DNA from: Pseudanabaena sp.
GTDB taxonomy: Bacteria > Cyanobacteriota > Cyanobacteriia > Pseudanabaenales > Pseudanabaenaceae
Assembly (NCBI GenBank): GCA_003249035.1
Contig: QBMK01000006.1
Coordinates: forward strand, 1 to 64,000
Length of the DNA: 64,000 nt
Direction: 5' to 3'
The position numbers were made by a program, and so were the translations under genes. Numbering within the stretch: the stretch's first letter is position 1; each line of letters starts with the position of its first letter. Shown here piece after piece: positions 51,278 to 60,895 of the stretch. The notes beneath the pieces were generated by a model. It worked only from the letters and a program-made list of their open reading frames with translations. It did no database searches and had not been told where the DNA came from.

Positions 51278-51853
51278 TTAAATCGGACAGCCTAATGTCT
51301 GACGGCTATCATTTTTGGTGAATGGGTGCGCACCACTTGCGATCGTACATAGATACAAGCGAGTGCGATCGTCCAAATGCCTTACACCGCTAAAATCAGT
51401 ATCTGCACAGGTTCGTAAATTTTTAAAGATTGCTCCGCGCAAATTAGTACCGCGTAAATTAGTACCCTTCATAACTGCACCTGTAAAATCTGATTCAATC
51501 AAATTGCCGCCACTGAAATTGGTAACACTAAGATTGGCACGCATAAACTTACTATTAGAAGAATTTGACCAAGTTAAATTTGACCAGCTTAAATCTGCAT
51601 CAGAAAAATTTGCTCCTCTCAGCAGAGCGCCCCTCATATTTGTTTCAATTAAGTTAGCGCCTGTTAAGTTTGCCTCAATTAAATTAGCGCTACTTAGATC
51701 GGCTTTATTTAAAGTAGATCCGCGCAAATCAATACCGATCAACACAACACTGCGTAATTGAGCATTACTAAGATCAATATTTGAAAAGTTACGTTGTCCC
51801 TTTCTGTATAGTTCCAACAGTTGCGCGACTTCCAAGGCGGTTGCTCCTAACAA
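51278..51853 (-). CDS. Pentapeptide-repeat protein
   Basis: 191 aa. After an N-terminal segment (ATALEVAQLLELYRKGQRNF) come about 20 tandem A(D/N)LXX-type pentapeptides (about 25-150), with recurring ADLSSANLIEANLTGANLIE-type sequence forming a right-handed quadrilateral beta-helix. The tail has DDRTRLYLCTIASG. Such proteins are abundant in cyanobacteria and mostly uncharacterised. The N-terminal motif resembles that found next to kinase or WD proteins in related species. Confidence 0.9.
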   Translation of the reverse strand: MLGATALEVAQLLELYRKGQRNFSNIDLSNAQLRSVVLIGIDLRGSTLNKADLSSANLIEANLTGANLIETNMRGALLRGANFSDADLSWSNLTWSNSSNSKFMRANLSVTNFSGGNLIESDFTGAVMKGTNLRGTNLRGAIFKNLRTCADTDFSGVRHLDDRTRLYLCTIASGAHPFTKNDSRQTLGCPI

Positions 51854-52115
51854 AATGGTAATGCTTAATTATCTTGAGTTGCTGGCGATAAATAAATAGT
51901 GCGCGTCAGCAGCTAACAATTTTTGATAATTGATGATTATAAGTCTGGGCTAAAATTTTAGCCTACTTTAACTCAAGTCAGAAAGTGAATTATAGCGATA
52001 TCCTTAATGCTTACGATAATTACTGGTAAATTACTACAAGATTTTGCAGACTGCTAGTCTTGGAAACACTATAAGATATAAGCTGAACATGAACTTTAAT
52101 TAAGTTGTCCATTAG

Positions 52116-52213
52116 GGCACTGGTCAGTTAATGAGGGATGGGTGCTGAAATGTACATTTCATGCCAACAAAAAAGACGCAAATACGTCGATCACGTTTTA
52201 GCTGACCAGTGCC
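52116..52213. mobile_element. 98-bp MITE-like element upstream of valS
   Basis: Terminal inverted repeats GGCACTGGTCAGTTAA (left) and TTAGCTGACCAGTGCC (right). They are flanked by a 9-bp target-site duplication GTCCATTAG at 52107-52115 and 52214-52222. There is no coding capacity. The sharp duplicated flank shows a recent non-autonomous transposition; the parent insertion sequence is not in this window. The rest of the gap, 51854-52106, shows no ORF. Confidence 0.85.
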
Positions 52214-52249
52214 GTCCATTAGTTTTGCCTAAATTTTCAGTAACCCGCT

Positions 52250-54967
52250 ATGAGTACGACCGAGCTTCCCAAACAATATAATCCTCTTGAATCTGAAGCC
52301 AAATGGCAAAAATATTGGGAGGAAAGTGGTGTATTTGTAGCAGCCAGTGAAAGCGAAAAAGAACCCTACTGCATCATGATCCCGCCGCCCAATGTTACGG
52401 GTAGCTTACATATGGGTCATGCCTTTCAAGAAGTATTAATCGATATCTTGATCCGCTATCACCGTATGCGCGGGTTTAATACTCTCTGGCTACCTGGCAC
52501 AGATCACGCTAGCATCGCTGTACAGACTATTCTCGATAAACAAATCAAAGCCGAAGGTAAAACCAATCAAGAAGTTGGGCGTGAAAAATTTCTCGATCGC
52601 GCATGGAAATGGAAAGCCGAATCGGGCGGCACAATTGTTTCGCAGTTGCGCCGACTAGGAGTGTCCGCTGACTGGACACGCGAACGCTTCACGATGGATC
52701 AAGGGTTGTCTAACTCAGTAACCGAAGCCTTTGTCAAACTCTACGAAGCAGGCTTGATTTATCGGGGTGAATATCTAGTCAACTGGTGTCCAGAATCTCA
52801 ATCAGCTGTATCCGATCTCGAAGTTGACAGCAAAGAAGTAAATGGTCATCTTTGGCATTTTCGCTATCCGTTAGCCGATGGCTCTGGACATCTGGTAGTT
52901 GCTACTACTCGTCCTGAAACAATGTTGGGTGATACCGCTGTTGCGGTTAATCCTGAGGACGATCGCTACAAGCATTTAATTGGCAAGACAATTATGCTGC
53001 CAATTATGAATCGAGAAATTCCGATTATTGCCGATCAATATGTTGACCCAAAATTTGGCAGTGGTTGCGTCAAAATTACACCTGCTCACGATCCGAATGA
53101 CTTTGAGATGGGCAAGCGTCATCAGCTTCCACTAATCAATATTCTCAATAAAGATGGCTCGATCAATGAGAATGGTGGTGAATTCCAAGGACAAGACCGC
53201 TTTGTGGCGCGAAAAAATGTAGTAGCTAAGCTCGATGAACTGAGCTTATTAGAAAAAATTGAAGACTATGCCCACACCGTTCCCTATTCTGAGCGTGGCA
53301 AGGTTCCTGTGGAGCCATTGCTCTCAATTCAGTGGTTTGTAAATATCAAGCCATTATCAGATTTTGCATTGGAACAATTTGATAAGCAAAATTCGCCTAC
53401 TTTCGTACCCGATCGCTGGGGTAAAGTATATCGAGATTGGCTGATTCGCCTTAAGGATTGGTGTATTTCCCGTCAACTATGGTGGGGACATCAGATTCCT
53501 GCATGGTATGCCCCCGATGGCACAATTTTTGTAGCACGGACTGAAACTGAAGCCTATGCCCAAGCTAAAGCAAAATTCGGAGAAGATATAACTTTAGAAC
53601 GAGATCCAGATGTACTAGATACATGGTTCTCGTCTGGTTTATGGCCATTCTCGACTTTGGGCTGGCCTGAGCAAACACAGGACTTTGAGACTTTCTATCC
53701 CACTAGTGTGTTGGTAACTGGCTTTGACATTATCTTCTTCTGGGTAGCAAGAATGACAATGATGGCGGGTTATTTTACTGGGAAAATGCCTTTCCATACG
53801 GTCTATATTCATGGACTGGTGCGCGATGAAAATAATCAGAAGATGTCTAAATCCAAAAATAATGGCATCGATCCGTTAGTTCTAATAAATAAGTATGGAA
53901 CCGATGCTTTGCGTTATTCCCTAGTTAAGGAAGTAACGGGTGCAGGGCAAGACATTCGCCTTGATTACAATCGCAAAACCGATGAATCAACAACCGTAGA
54001 GACAGCCAGAAACTTTGCTAATAAGCTCTGGAATGCTTCGCGATTTGTGATGATGAATCTCAATGATATGAAAACTTCCAGAGGAAGTTTTCATATCGAA
54101 AATCTGGAACTTGCCGATCGCTGGATTTTGTCGCGCTACTATCAAACAGTTTTACAAGTGCGGGAACAACTTGATGCCTATAGTATGGGCGAAGCAACCA
54201 AGAGCTTATATGAGTTCTTCTGGGGTGACTTCTGTGATTGGTATATCGAGCTAGTCAAGTCTCGTTTACAGGAAGAAGCAAATCCAACTTCTCGCGCCAC
54301 GGTGCAGCAAACCCTTGCCTTTGTCCTTGATGGGATTTTGCGCCTATTGCATCCATTTATGCCCCACGTTACTGAGGAAATCTGGCAATTGCTCACCTAT
54401 GGCACAAGCGAACCATCTAACGATCACCCTGTTTTAGCAATTCAGCCCTATCCCGAAATTGATACCACGCATATTAATGAGGAACTAGAAGAACAATTCA
54501 AATTAATCATTGGCACAATTCGTACGATTCGCAATCTTCGAGCTGAGGCTGAAATTAAGCCAAGCCTAAAGGTAAAAGTGATTTTGCAATCTGACAGTGG
54601 TCGCGAACGGACTTTACTCGAATCTGGACAAAGCTACATTCTTGACTTGGCAAGAGTCGAAGATTTGGCGATTTTGGCAACTGTTGATGAATTAGCCACC
54701 GAGGAGGCGATCGCTGGTGTGGTTGGCACAGTCCAAGCGATCGTGTCGTTAGTCGGTGTTGTCGATATTGCTCAATTAGTTGCCAAGCTAGAGCGCAGTC
54801 TTAAGAAGTTGGAAGGGGCGATCGCTTCTAGCCAAGGTCGTTTAAACAATGAAGGCTATGTTAAAAAAGCTCCGCCTGAAGTGGTCGCAACCGCCCGTGC
54901 AGAACTAGAAGAATCCTTAAAGCAACAAGAGATTCTTAAAGCTCGTCTAGCTCAGTTGCAAAAATAG
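52250..54967 (+). CDS. valS: Valyl-tRNA synthetase
   Basis: Class I aminoacyl-tRNA synthetase (EC 6.1.1.9), 905 aa. The HIGH-type motif is [18 protein letters not shown] (about 46-63) and the KMSKS loop is [15 protein letters not shown]. The CP1 editing domain carries [18 protein letters not shown] and [16 protein letters not shown]. The anticodon-binding domain (about 640-790) and the C-terminal coiled coil (about 840-905, [18 protein letters not shown]) are complete. A MITE lies 37 bp upstream, so the promoter may have been altered. Followed after 51 bp by larE on the same strand. Confidence 0.97.
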   Translation: MSTTELPKQYNPLESEAKWQKYWEESGVFVAASESEKEPYCIMIPPPNVTGSLHMGHAFQEVLIDILIRYHRMRGFNTLWLPGTDHASIAVQTILDKQIKAEGKTNQEVGREKFLDRAWKWKAESGGTIVSQLRRLGVSADWTRERFTMDQGLSNSVTEAFVKLYEAGLIYRGEYLVNWCPESQSAVSDLEVDSKEVNGHLWHFRYPLADGSGHLVVATTRPETMLGDTAVAVNPEDDRYKHLIGKTIMLPIMNREIPIIADQYVDPKFGSGCVKITPAHDPNDFEMGKRHQLPLINILNKDGSINENGGEFQGQDRFVARKNVVAKLDELSLLEKIEDYAHTVPYSERGKVPVEPLLSIQWFVNIKPLSDFALEQFDKQNSPTFVPDRWGKVYRDWLIRLKDWCISRQLWWGHQIPAWYAPDGTIFVARTETEAYAQAKAKFGEDITLERDPDVLDTWFSSGLWPFSTLGWPEQTQDFETFYPTSVLVTGFDIIFFWVARMTMMAGYFTGKMPFHTVYIHGLVRDENNQKMSKSKNNGIDPLVLINKYGTDALRYSLVKEVTGAGQDIRLDYNRKTDESTTVETARNFANKLWNASRFVMMNLNDMKTSRGSFHIENLELADRWILSRYYQTVLQVREQLDAYSMGEATKSLYEFFWGDFCDWYIELVKSRLQEEANPTSRATVQQTLAFVLDGILRLLHPFMPHVTEEIWQLLTYGTSEPSNDHPVLAIQPYPEIDTTHINEELEEQFKLIIGTIRTIRNLRAEAEIKPSLKVKVILQSDSGRERTLLESGQSYILDLARVEDLAILATVDELATEEAIAGVVGTVQAIVSLVGVVDIAQLVAKLERSLKKLEGAIASSQGRLNNEGYVKKAPPEVVATARAELEESLKQQEILKARLAQLQK

Positions 54968-55018
54968 AGTCAAGCCCTAGCCACTCTCCCAATGGGAGAG
55001 TGGGGATAATAAATATTT

Positions 55019-55840
55019 ATGTTAAACGCCACCCTATCCGACAAGCTCGATCGCTTACGTCAAATTTTCAACGAATCATCGCAAGTCTTGGTAGCCTATT
55101 CGGGCGGCATTGATAGCACCCTTGTCGCTAAAGTTGCCTTTGATATTTTAGGCGATCGCGCCTTAGCGATTACAGCAAATTCTCCATCATTATTACCCGC
55201 CGATCTTACCGCCGCCCAAGTACAAGCTGAATTTATGGGTATTAAGCATCAAATCGTGCAGACCGAGGAGATGAATAATCCCAACTACACCTCCAATCCG
55301 ATTAATCGTTGCTATTTCTGCAAAAGCGAACTGCATGACACCCTTAAACCCCTTGCAAAAACGATGGGCTACGGCTATGTAGTAGATGGTTTAAATGCTG
55401 ATGATTTACAAGATTATCGCCCAGGAATACAGGCGGCAAAGGAACGCGGAGTGCGATCGCCTCTAGCTGAGGTGGGGATTAGCAAAATCGAAGTTCGTAT
55501 GTTATCGCAATATCTAGGAATGCCTTGGTGGGATAAGCCTTCACAGCCATGTTTAAGCTCACGCTTTCCCTATGGTGAGGAAATAACCATTGAGAAATTA
55601 CGGCGCGTTGGTAATGCCGAACAATATCTACGCGATCGCGGCTGGAAAGGAGATATCCGTGTGCGATCGATGGGTGATACCGCCAAAATCGAAGTGCCCA
55701 GCGATCGCCTGCTCGAATTTATGGACTTTATGGCGATCACTGATCTGACTAAAGCCTTTCGAGAATATGGATTTAGTCTAATTACCTTGGACTTAGAAGG
55801 ATTTCGAAGCGGCAAGCTCAATGATGCGATTGCGCAATAA
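55019..55840 (+). CDS. larE: LarE, ATP-dependent sacrificial sulfur transferase
   Basis: Makes the sulfur-containing part of the nickel-pincer cofactor (pyridinium-3,5-bisthiocarboxylate mononucleotide) used by lactate racemase and related enzymes. 273 aa. The ATP-pyrophosphatase P-loop is YSGGIDSTLVAK (27-38). The sacrificial-type cysteine is Cys178 in PSQPCLSSRFPYG. A CYFCKSEL pair is at 98-105. larB and larC are not in this window, so pathway completeness cannot be judged; many bacteria carry larE without lactate racemase. Confidence 0.92.
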   Translation: MLNATLSDKLDRLRQIFNESSQVLVAYSGGIDSTLVAKVAFDILGDRALAITANSPSLLPADLTAAQVQAEFMGIKHQIVQTEEMNNPNYTSNPINRCYFCKSELHDTLKPLAKTMGYGYVVDGLNADDLQDYRPGIQAAKERGVRSPLAEVGISKIEVRMLSQYLGMPWWDKPSQPCLSSRFPYGEEITIEKLRRVGNAEQYLRDRGWKGDIRVRSMGDTAKIEVPSDRLLEFMDFMAITDLTKAFREYGFSLITLDLEGFRSGKLNDAIAQ

Positions 55841-55897
55841 ATTTTAAAAAAAGGAGGCAATACTAATGTATTGCCTCCTTTTTTTAAAATTTATTGC
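55834..55897 (+). terminator. Perfect 30-bp palindrome terminating larE
   Basis: Arms of 30 bp with loop TAAT; the inner stem is AAGGAGGCAATAC/GTATTGCCTCCTT, flanked by A- and T-runs. It overlaps the larE stop codon. Confidence 0.9.
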
Positions 55898-56584
55898 CTG
55901 AATTTTTTAAGATTTTCGAAAAAGTTTCTATTGATTGATTAGAAATTCTTATGTATTGACCTTAAATGTTTTGCTTAACTTCTTAGTTATAAAGCTTTAG
56001 TTACGACTTTTTTAAACGCTAAATTCTGAATTCAGTTCATATAGAACATATTTATCAAAATACTTCCAAATAGTTTTTGCAGATTTGTTTTTTGTATCTA
56101 TCCACAGATGGATTTATCGTTATTTCTGACACTTTATTTCTGAGAGCATGTCTTCATAAGGTTTACGCACGAACAAAACTTAAGACGATCTACAATCAAA
56201 ACTAAAATTTTCTTGTATATTAAGTGCTTATACTTATAAAACTTGTTCGAGGGCAAAAAAACCTATGCCTAAAGGTATACTTTTATAGATTTTTTTTTGT
56301 AATTATGGGCACAAAGTTCCATTTAAATAATGGATTCTAATGAGAAAGAAGCAAAATTTCAATTTTTAACAAAAAAGAAGTCGTCTAAGCCACTTCTAGA
56401 CAGGATTTGAAGGCTAAACTATTGCCATTTTGAATAACCATGTTAATCTGAACGACATGAACGAAATTATTAATGTTTTGTTCCAAGTTGGCAAACTTTT
56501 TTTATACAATTTTGTTAGTAAGCCATTGTCTGTCTAGTTTACATCGATATATTTAGTCGTTTATCTTCATTTTCTGTTTTACCT
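55898..56584. other. AT-rich 687-bp non-coding stretch before rlpA
   Basis: No ORF of note and no RNA gene that I can recognise. The sequence is T- and A-rich, with few HIP1 sites. It should hold the rlpA promoter and long leader, but I see no clear -35/-10 pair and no hairpin comparable with the repeats elsewhere. Confidence 0.6.
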
Positions 56585-57676
56585 ATGCTTAATTGGAACT
56601 GGAGCTACACTCTCTCTACCTCAGTAGTAGCTCTTGCTATCGTATCAAGTCTTGCTAGCCATAGCGCACAGGCTCAATCAGGATCTCAACAAGAATTCAC
56701 AGCAACTAATGCATCTACTTCTCTATCTAATTCCTTAAAGGTTGGTGAAACCCGCTCGCAGTCATTAACTAGAACTAAAGACGATGATATCGCCCGTATT
56801 CATACGCACAAACTAAATGGGAAAAATGCAGCAACAGTATATGTCCGTGGCATTCCTGTGGTTACCTATATCGAGTCTGAAGAGTCCGCGAAATCAGCAG
56901 CAGGAAATACTGAATCAAATTCATTAAAAACTAAAGGGGAAACAAAAAAGAACTCTGAATCAGTTAAGTTGTCAACATCTAGTACTAATTTAGAGACCAG
57001 TAAATCAGATAGTCCAGCAAAATCAGCAGATGATAGCTCTGAAAATCTGCTAACTTCATCAGATCCTATCGAACGCGCAACAGCTACTGCTGCCTTAATT
57101 AATCAACTCAATCGTGATGGGCTTGATGCAACCAAAATCATTCCTACTTGGAAAAATGGCAACTACGTTATCAAATTAGGCGATCGCAACATGCTGAAAT
57201 TTGACCGCCAAGCTGTTTTTCCAGAATCTTTACAAAACCAAACTCAGGATGTTTTGGAATCCGCTAATCTCCTTCGTAGACTACTCGGTGGTGCTAAGCC
57301 TGTCACGGAAGTAGTAAATTCACCAAGATCTAAATTTGCTGCTAGGTTATCTCCTAACCCATCATTAAGTAATCAAATTGTCGGTGTGATGTCTGGAATG
57401 GCTTCATGGTATGGTCCTGGCTTTGAAGGCAGCTACAGCGCTAGCGGCGAACTTTTTAACCCTAGTGACTTAACCGCCGCCCATCCTAGCTTGCCCTTTG
57501 GCACCTTGGTTCGGGTTGTTAATATGGATAACAATCAGTCCGTGGTAGTACGTATCAATGATCGTGGTCCATATGCCCACGGCAGAGTAATCGATATTTC
57601 TACGGCTGCCGCTAATGTGATTGGTTTGATTTCGGCTGGAGTTGCTCCAGTCAGACTTGAAGTATTGTCTAAATAA
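56585..57676 (+). CDS. rlpA: RlpA-like septal ring protein / lytic transglycosylase family
   Basis: 363 aa. Signal peptide about 1-30 (ASHSAQA). A low-complexity Ser/Lys/Thr-rich segment runs from about 95 to 155. The C-terminal double-psi beta-barrel RlpA domain (about 265-363) contains GMASWYGPGFEGSYSASGE, then SLPFGTLVRVVN, VVVRINDRGPYAHGRVIDIS and AAANVIGLISAGVAPVRLEVL. The conserved catalytic Asp of NDRGP and the His of GRVIDIS-type motifs are as in the family, whose members cleave peptidoglycan glycan lacking stem peptides. No SPOR domain is visible. Confidence 0.9.
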   Translation: MLNWNWSYTLSTSVVALAIVSSLASHSAQAQSGSQQEFTATNASTSLSNSLKVGETRSQSLTRTKDDDIARIHTHKLNGKNAATVYVRGIPVVTYIESEESAKSAAGNTESNSLKTKGETKKNSESVKLSTSSTNLETSKSDSPAKSADDSSENLLTSSDPIERATATAALINQLNRDGLDATKIIPTWKNGNYVIKLGDRNMLKFDRQAVFPESLQNQTQDVLESANLLRRLLGGAKPVTEVVNSPRSKFAARLSPNPSLSNQIVGVMSGMASWYGPGFEGSYSASGELFNPSDLTAAHPSLPFGTLVRVVNMDNNQSVVVRINDRGPYAHGRVIDISTAAANVIGLISAGVAPVRLEVLSK

Positions 57677-57754
57677 AACAAAAGTTATAGATGTAGTTTC
57701 GACGCACTCCATCTACTTTTTTTTCTTTTTTCGATTAGTAAGCGCCAAACCGCG

Positions 57755-57804
57755 CTATAAAAAGCATAGTTATCTCTTCGTAGAGATGACTATGCTTTTT
57801 ATAG
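57755..57804 (+). terminator. Hairpin between rlpA and panC/cmk
   Basis: CTATAAAAAGCATAGT pairs, with one bulge, with ACTATGCTTTTTATAG around a GTTATCTCTTCGTAGAGA-type top stem. It lies beyond the rlpA stop and within the leader of the next gene; the ATG codons inside it are therefore doubtful starts. Confidence 0.75.
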
Positions 57805-57830
57805 TAATTTCGTTGATTGAGGTTGATTAC

Positions 57831-59414
57831 TTGACACAGTTATTTACGACGATCGCTTCTCTGCGTAATTACTTAAATGTCCAGAAATCCAAACAACCTT
57901 CAGGACAACTTTCTGTAGGGCTTGTACCAACAATGGGAGCCTTGCACCTTGGACATTTGAGCCTAATTGATTGCGCAAAGACTGAAAATGCTTGTGTAGT
58001 TGTGAGTATTTTTGTTAATCCTTTACAATTCAGTGCAAGTGAAGATTTTAATAAATATCCGCGCACACTAAATCATGACCTTAAAACCTGTAAAAATGCG
58101 GGAGTTGATGCGATTTTCGCTCCTGAGCCTCTGGAAATGGGCTTAGGTGAGATAGGCAATAGCAAAACAACGCAAGTGATGCCGCCGCCAGAAATGACAG
58201 ATATTTTGTGTGGTCGGACGCGGGTTGGTCATTTCCAAGGTGTTGCCACAATCGTAACCAAGCTATTGAATGCAGTGCAACCTGATAGGGCATACTTTGG
58301 CAACAAAGATGGTCAACAACTAGCGATTATTAGGCAATTGGTGGCTGATTTAAAATTTCCTGTCGAGGTTATTGGTTGCCCTACAATCCGTGAATCTAGC
58401 GGCTTAGCTTACAGTTCGCGCAATCAGTACCTGTCACCAAGCGATCTCGTTTTGGCAGCACATATTCATCAGGGTTTACTTCAAGCTAAACAACAATTTT
58501 TTCTTCGCGACGAACTTGATGACCCTTCGCCGATTCTTGAAGCTGCGCATAACTATCTAGCTAATCTACCAGAGATCAACCTAGAGTATATTGAATTAGT
58601 CGATGCCAAGACCTTGCAACCATGCACTCAAATTAAGTCTGCATTAGAGTTGATGCTAGCGATCGCGGCTCGAATTGGAAATACACGATTGATCGATAAT
58701 ATTTTGCTGAGTCATACCACCACCCCTAGAAAAGCGATCGTAGCGATCGATGGCCCCGCAGGAGCGGGCAAATCCACGGTTAGCAAACAAGTTGCCAACA
58801 AATTAGGTTTATTGTATTTAGATACAGGCGCCATGTATCGAACCGTTACCCTTGCTGTATTGCGAGAAGGTATTGATTTGAGAGACCAAGATAAAGTGCA
58901 AGCGATCGCTTCGGAATCAAAAATCCAACTATTCGCCAATCCAATCGCAGGTAAATCGATGCAAGTCTTGCTAAATGGAGAAGATGTCACTACAGAAATC
59001 CGCACCCCTGAAGTAACCGCAAATGTATCCGTGATCGCCGCTCAATCAGCTGTACGCGAAATCTTGGTCAAACAACAGCAACGGATTGGGCAAACAGGTG
59101 GTGTAGTCATGGAAGGACGTGACATTGGGACCCATGTTTTTCCAGACGCAGAAGTTAAGATCTTTTTGACCGCCTCTTCAGAAGAACGCGCCAAACGTCG
59201 TCAAGGAGATCTGATTGCTCAAGGCCAAGTCGCACCCGATCTCACTACCCTTGCGCAGGAAATTCAAGAACGCGATCACCGAGACTCTACTCGCGACCAT
59301 GCACCCCTGATTCAGGCTAAAGATGCAACTTTAGTGAATACAGATGGTCTAACTATAGAAGAAGTGGTCACAGCCATTGTAAATTTGTATGAACAAAAGG
59401 TACAAAACCTATGA
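57831..59414 (+). CDS. panC/cmk: Bifunctional pantoate-beta-alanine ligase / cytidylate kinase
   Basis: A fusion known from cyanobacteria: an N-terminal PanC (pantothenate synthesis, EC 6.3.2.1) with GLVPTMGALHLGHLSLID and SRNQYLSP, and a C-terminal CMP kinase (EC 2.7.4.25) from about residue 305 with the P-loop VAIDGPAGAGKSTVSKQVA and LYLDTGAMYR. I take the TTG at 57831, because GAGG lies 8 nt upstream (57819-57822) and the protein then begins TQLFTTIASLRNYL as usual. ATGs at 57786 and 57792 lie in a hairpin, and the frame is open to 57642 but overlaps rlpA. About 527 aa. The stop overlaps the lptA start by 4 bp. Confidence 0.93.
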   Translation: MTQLFTTIASLRNYLNVQKSKQPSGQLSVGLVPTMGALHLGHLSLIDCAKTENACVVVSIFVNPLQFSASEDFNKYPRTLNHDLKTCKNAGVDAIFAPEPLEMGLGEIGNSKTTQVMPPPEMTDILCGRTRVGHFQGVATIVTKLLNAVQPDRAYFGNKDGQQLAIIRQLVADLKFPVEVIGCPTIRESSGLAYSSRNQYLSPSDLVLAAHIHQGLLQAKQQFFLRDELDDPSPILEAAHNYLANLPEINLEYIELVDAKTLQPCTQIKSALELMLAIAARIGNTRLIDNILLSHTTTPRKAIVAIDGPAGAGKSTVSKQVANKLGLLYLDTGAMYRTVTLAVLREGIDLRDQDKVQAIASESKIQLFANPIAGKSMQVLLNGEDVTTEIRTPEVTANVSVIAAQSAVREILVKQQQRIGQTGGVVMEGRDIGTHVFPDAEVKIFLTASSEERAKRRQGDLIAQGQVAPDLTTLAQEIQERDHRDSTRDHAPLIQAKDATLVNTDGLTIEEVVTAIVNLYEQKVQNL

Positions 59415-60010
59415 AGCCACTAAGTAGATTTGAATTGAAAGGGAAAAAGCAAAAAGCAAAAAGCAAGCATCAAGCGGTGCTATCTAAATTATTGCTTGCT
59501 CTTGTCGCTATGTTGGCTATCGCTGCTAGTACGCTTCCGCCAACACAAGCACAAAATGTAAATACTGCCCTCACGATTCGTGCTGATGTCCAAGAGGCAA
59601 ACTCAATCACGGGTGTGATTACGGCGACTGGTAACGTAAAAATGAGTTATCCCGCCCGACAGATTGATGCGATCGCGGAGCAGGCGCAGTATTTTTCTAA
59701 GGAGCAACGAGTAGTTTTAACGGGCAATGTGATAGTCACTCAAGAAGGCGTTAATAGTATCAAAGCTCAAACCATCACCTATCTCGTCACCGAAGGTAAA
59801 TTTGTCGCTTCCCCTCCCAACAATCAACAGGTCGAATCAATTTATGTAGTGCCAGATCGAGATGTGGCAAATACACCTGCAACCTCCGCCACTCCAGTAA
59901 CACAAATCAAGCCTTCTTTTAAAAAACAGCAGGTTAGCTCACCTACTTCGATAACCCCTCCAGAAAAGTTACAACCAAAACTACAAGAAATTGTTCCTGA
60001 TGGTAATTAA
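59411..60010 (+). CDS. lptA: LptA/OstA-like lipopolysaccharide transport protein
   Basis: 199 aa. A signal or anchor segment at about 24-48 (LSKLLLALVAMLAIAAS), preceded by a basic KKQKAKSKHQ stretch. Then the OstA_N beta-jellyroll (about 50-145): LTIRADVQEANSITGVITATGNVKM, AQYFSKEQRVVLTGNVIVTQEG and AQTITYLVTEGKF. A proline/threonine-rich tail follows. It bridges LPS from the inner to the outer membrane in the Lpt system. Overlaps panC/cmk by 4 bp and precedes lptB by 84 bp, so these belong to one operon. Confidence 0.88.
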   Translation: MKPLSRFELKGKKQKAKSKHQAVLSKLLLALVAMLAIAASTLPPTQAQNVNTALTIRADVQEANSITGVITATGNVKMSYPARQIDAIAEQAQYFSKEQRVVLTGNVIVTQEGVNSIKAQTITYLVTEGKFVASPPNNQQVESIYVVPDRDVANTPATSATPVTQIKPSFKKQQVSSPTSITPPEKLQPKLQEIVPDGN

Positions 60011-60094
60011 TGTTGATGTTTAAAGCTACAAAAACTGCTTCGCCACAGATAAGTTCAATGTTACATTTTCAAATTTTCTAAAACAAATTGAGTA

Positions 60095-60823
60095 ATGCAA
60101 ATCTCCCTCGACAACGTTAGTAAAAACTACAGTGGTAGGCAAGTCGTTCAGCAAGTTAGCCTCACTGTCAAGCAGGGGGAAATTGTTGGACTGCTTGGTC
60201 CAAATGGTGCTGGCAAGACTACTTCGTTTTATATGGCAACAGGACTAATTCAACCTGATAGTGGGAGTGTCTGGCTCGACAAACAGAATATTACTAGCTT
60301 GCCAATTCATAAGCGAGCGCGAATGGGTATGGCATACCTTGCCCAAGAAGCTACCATTTTTCGACAGTTATCTGTGCGTGACAATCTTTTATTGGTGATG
60401 CAGCAAACAAATGTACCTAAGAAATTACAGATTCGTCGACTTCGTTCTTTATTAGAAGAATTTCGATTAACTAAAATTGCCGATACGATGGGAATTCAAG
60501 TATCGGGGGGAGAGCGTCGCCGTACTGAAATTGCGAGAGCGTTGGCAGTTGGACTAGAAGGTCCCAAGTTCATTTTGCTAGATGAACCTTTTGCTGGCAT
60601 CGATCCGATCGCCGTTAGCGAAATTCAGACAATCATCAAAAACTTGCGCGATCGCAATATGGGTGTGTTAATTACTGACCACAATGTCCGCGAAACTTTA
60701 ACAATCACCGATCGCGCCTATATCATGCGTGAAGGCGAAGTTTTTGCTGATGGTTCTAGCCGAGAATTAGCGGATGATCCTGATGTCCGCAAATATTATC
60801 TCGGAGAAAAATTTCACTTTTAA
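60095..60823 (+). CDS. lptB: LPS export ABC transporter ATP-binding protein
   Basis: A 242-aa ATPase powering LPS extraction by LptFG. Walker A GPNGAGKTTSFYMATG (about 36-51), Q-loop YLAQEATIFRQLSV, signature VSGGERRRTEIARAL, Walker B FILLDEPFAGIDP, and the H-loop ITDHNVRETL with the LptB-typical DRAYIMREG. The EATIFRQLS motif is specific to LptB among ABC ATPases. The adjacent permease gene supports the assignment. Confidence 0.95.
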   Translation: MQISLDNVSKNYSGRQVVQQVSLTVKQGEIVGLLGPNGAGKTTSFYMATGLIQPDSGSVWLDKQNITSLPIHKRARMGMAYLAQEATIFRQLSVRDNLLLVMQQTNVPKKLQIRRLRSLLEEFRLTKIADTMGIQVSGGERRRTEIARALAVGLEGPKFILLDEPFAGIDPIAVSEIQTIIKNLRDRNMGVLITDHNVRETLTITDRAYIMREGEVFADGSSRELADDPDVRKYYLGEKFHF

Positions 60824-60825
60824 TT

Positions 60826-60860
60826 GTATATTTTGAGTGCAAAAGGCACTCAAAATATAC
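60826..60860. repeat. Perfect hairpin between lptB and lptF
   Basis: GTATATTTTGAGTGC, loop AAAAG, GCACTCAAAATATAC: 15-bp perfect arms starting two bases after the lptB stop. It may lower read-through or protect the lptB message end. Confidence 0.8.
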
Positions 60861-60895
60861 AAGCGAACCAAAAAACTGTAATCTCGATAAAGGAA

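Noticed and set aside
52107-52249. T-box or other leader riboswitch before valS
   Set aside because: The fold comes from the terminal inverted repeats of an inserted element with a target duplication; no T-box or specifier loop is visible.
57642-57830. 63-residue N-terminal extension of PanC
   Set aside because: It overlaps rlpA, is encoded by a hairpin and low-complexity Phe run, and has no counterpart in PanC; the Shine-Dalgarno supports TTG 57831.
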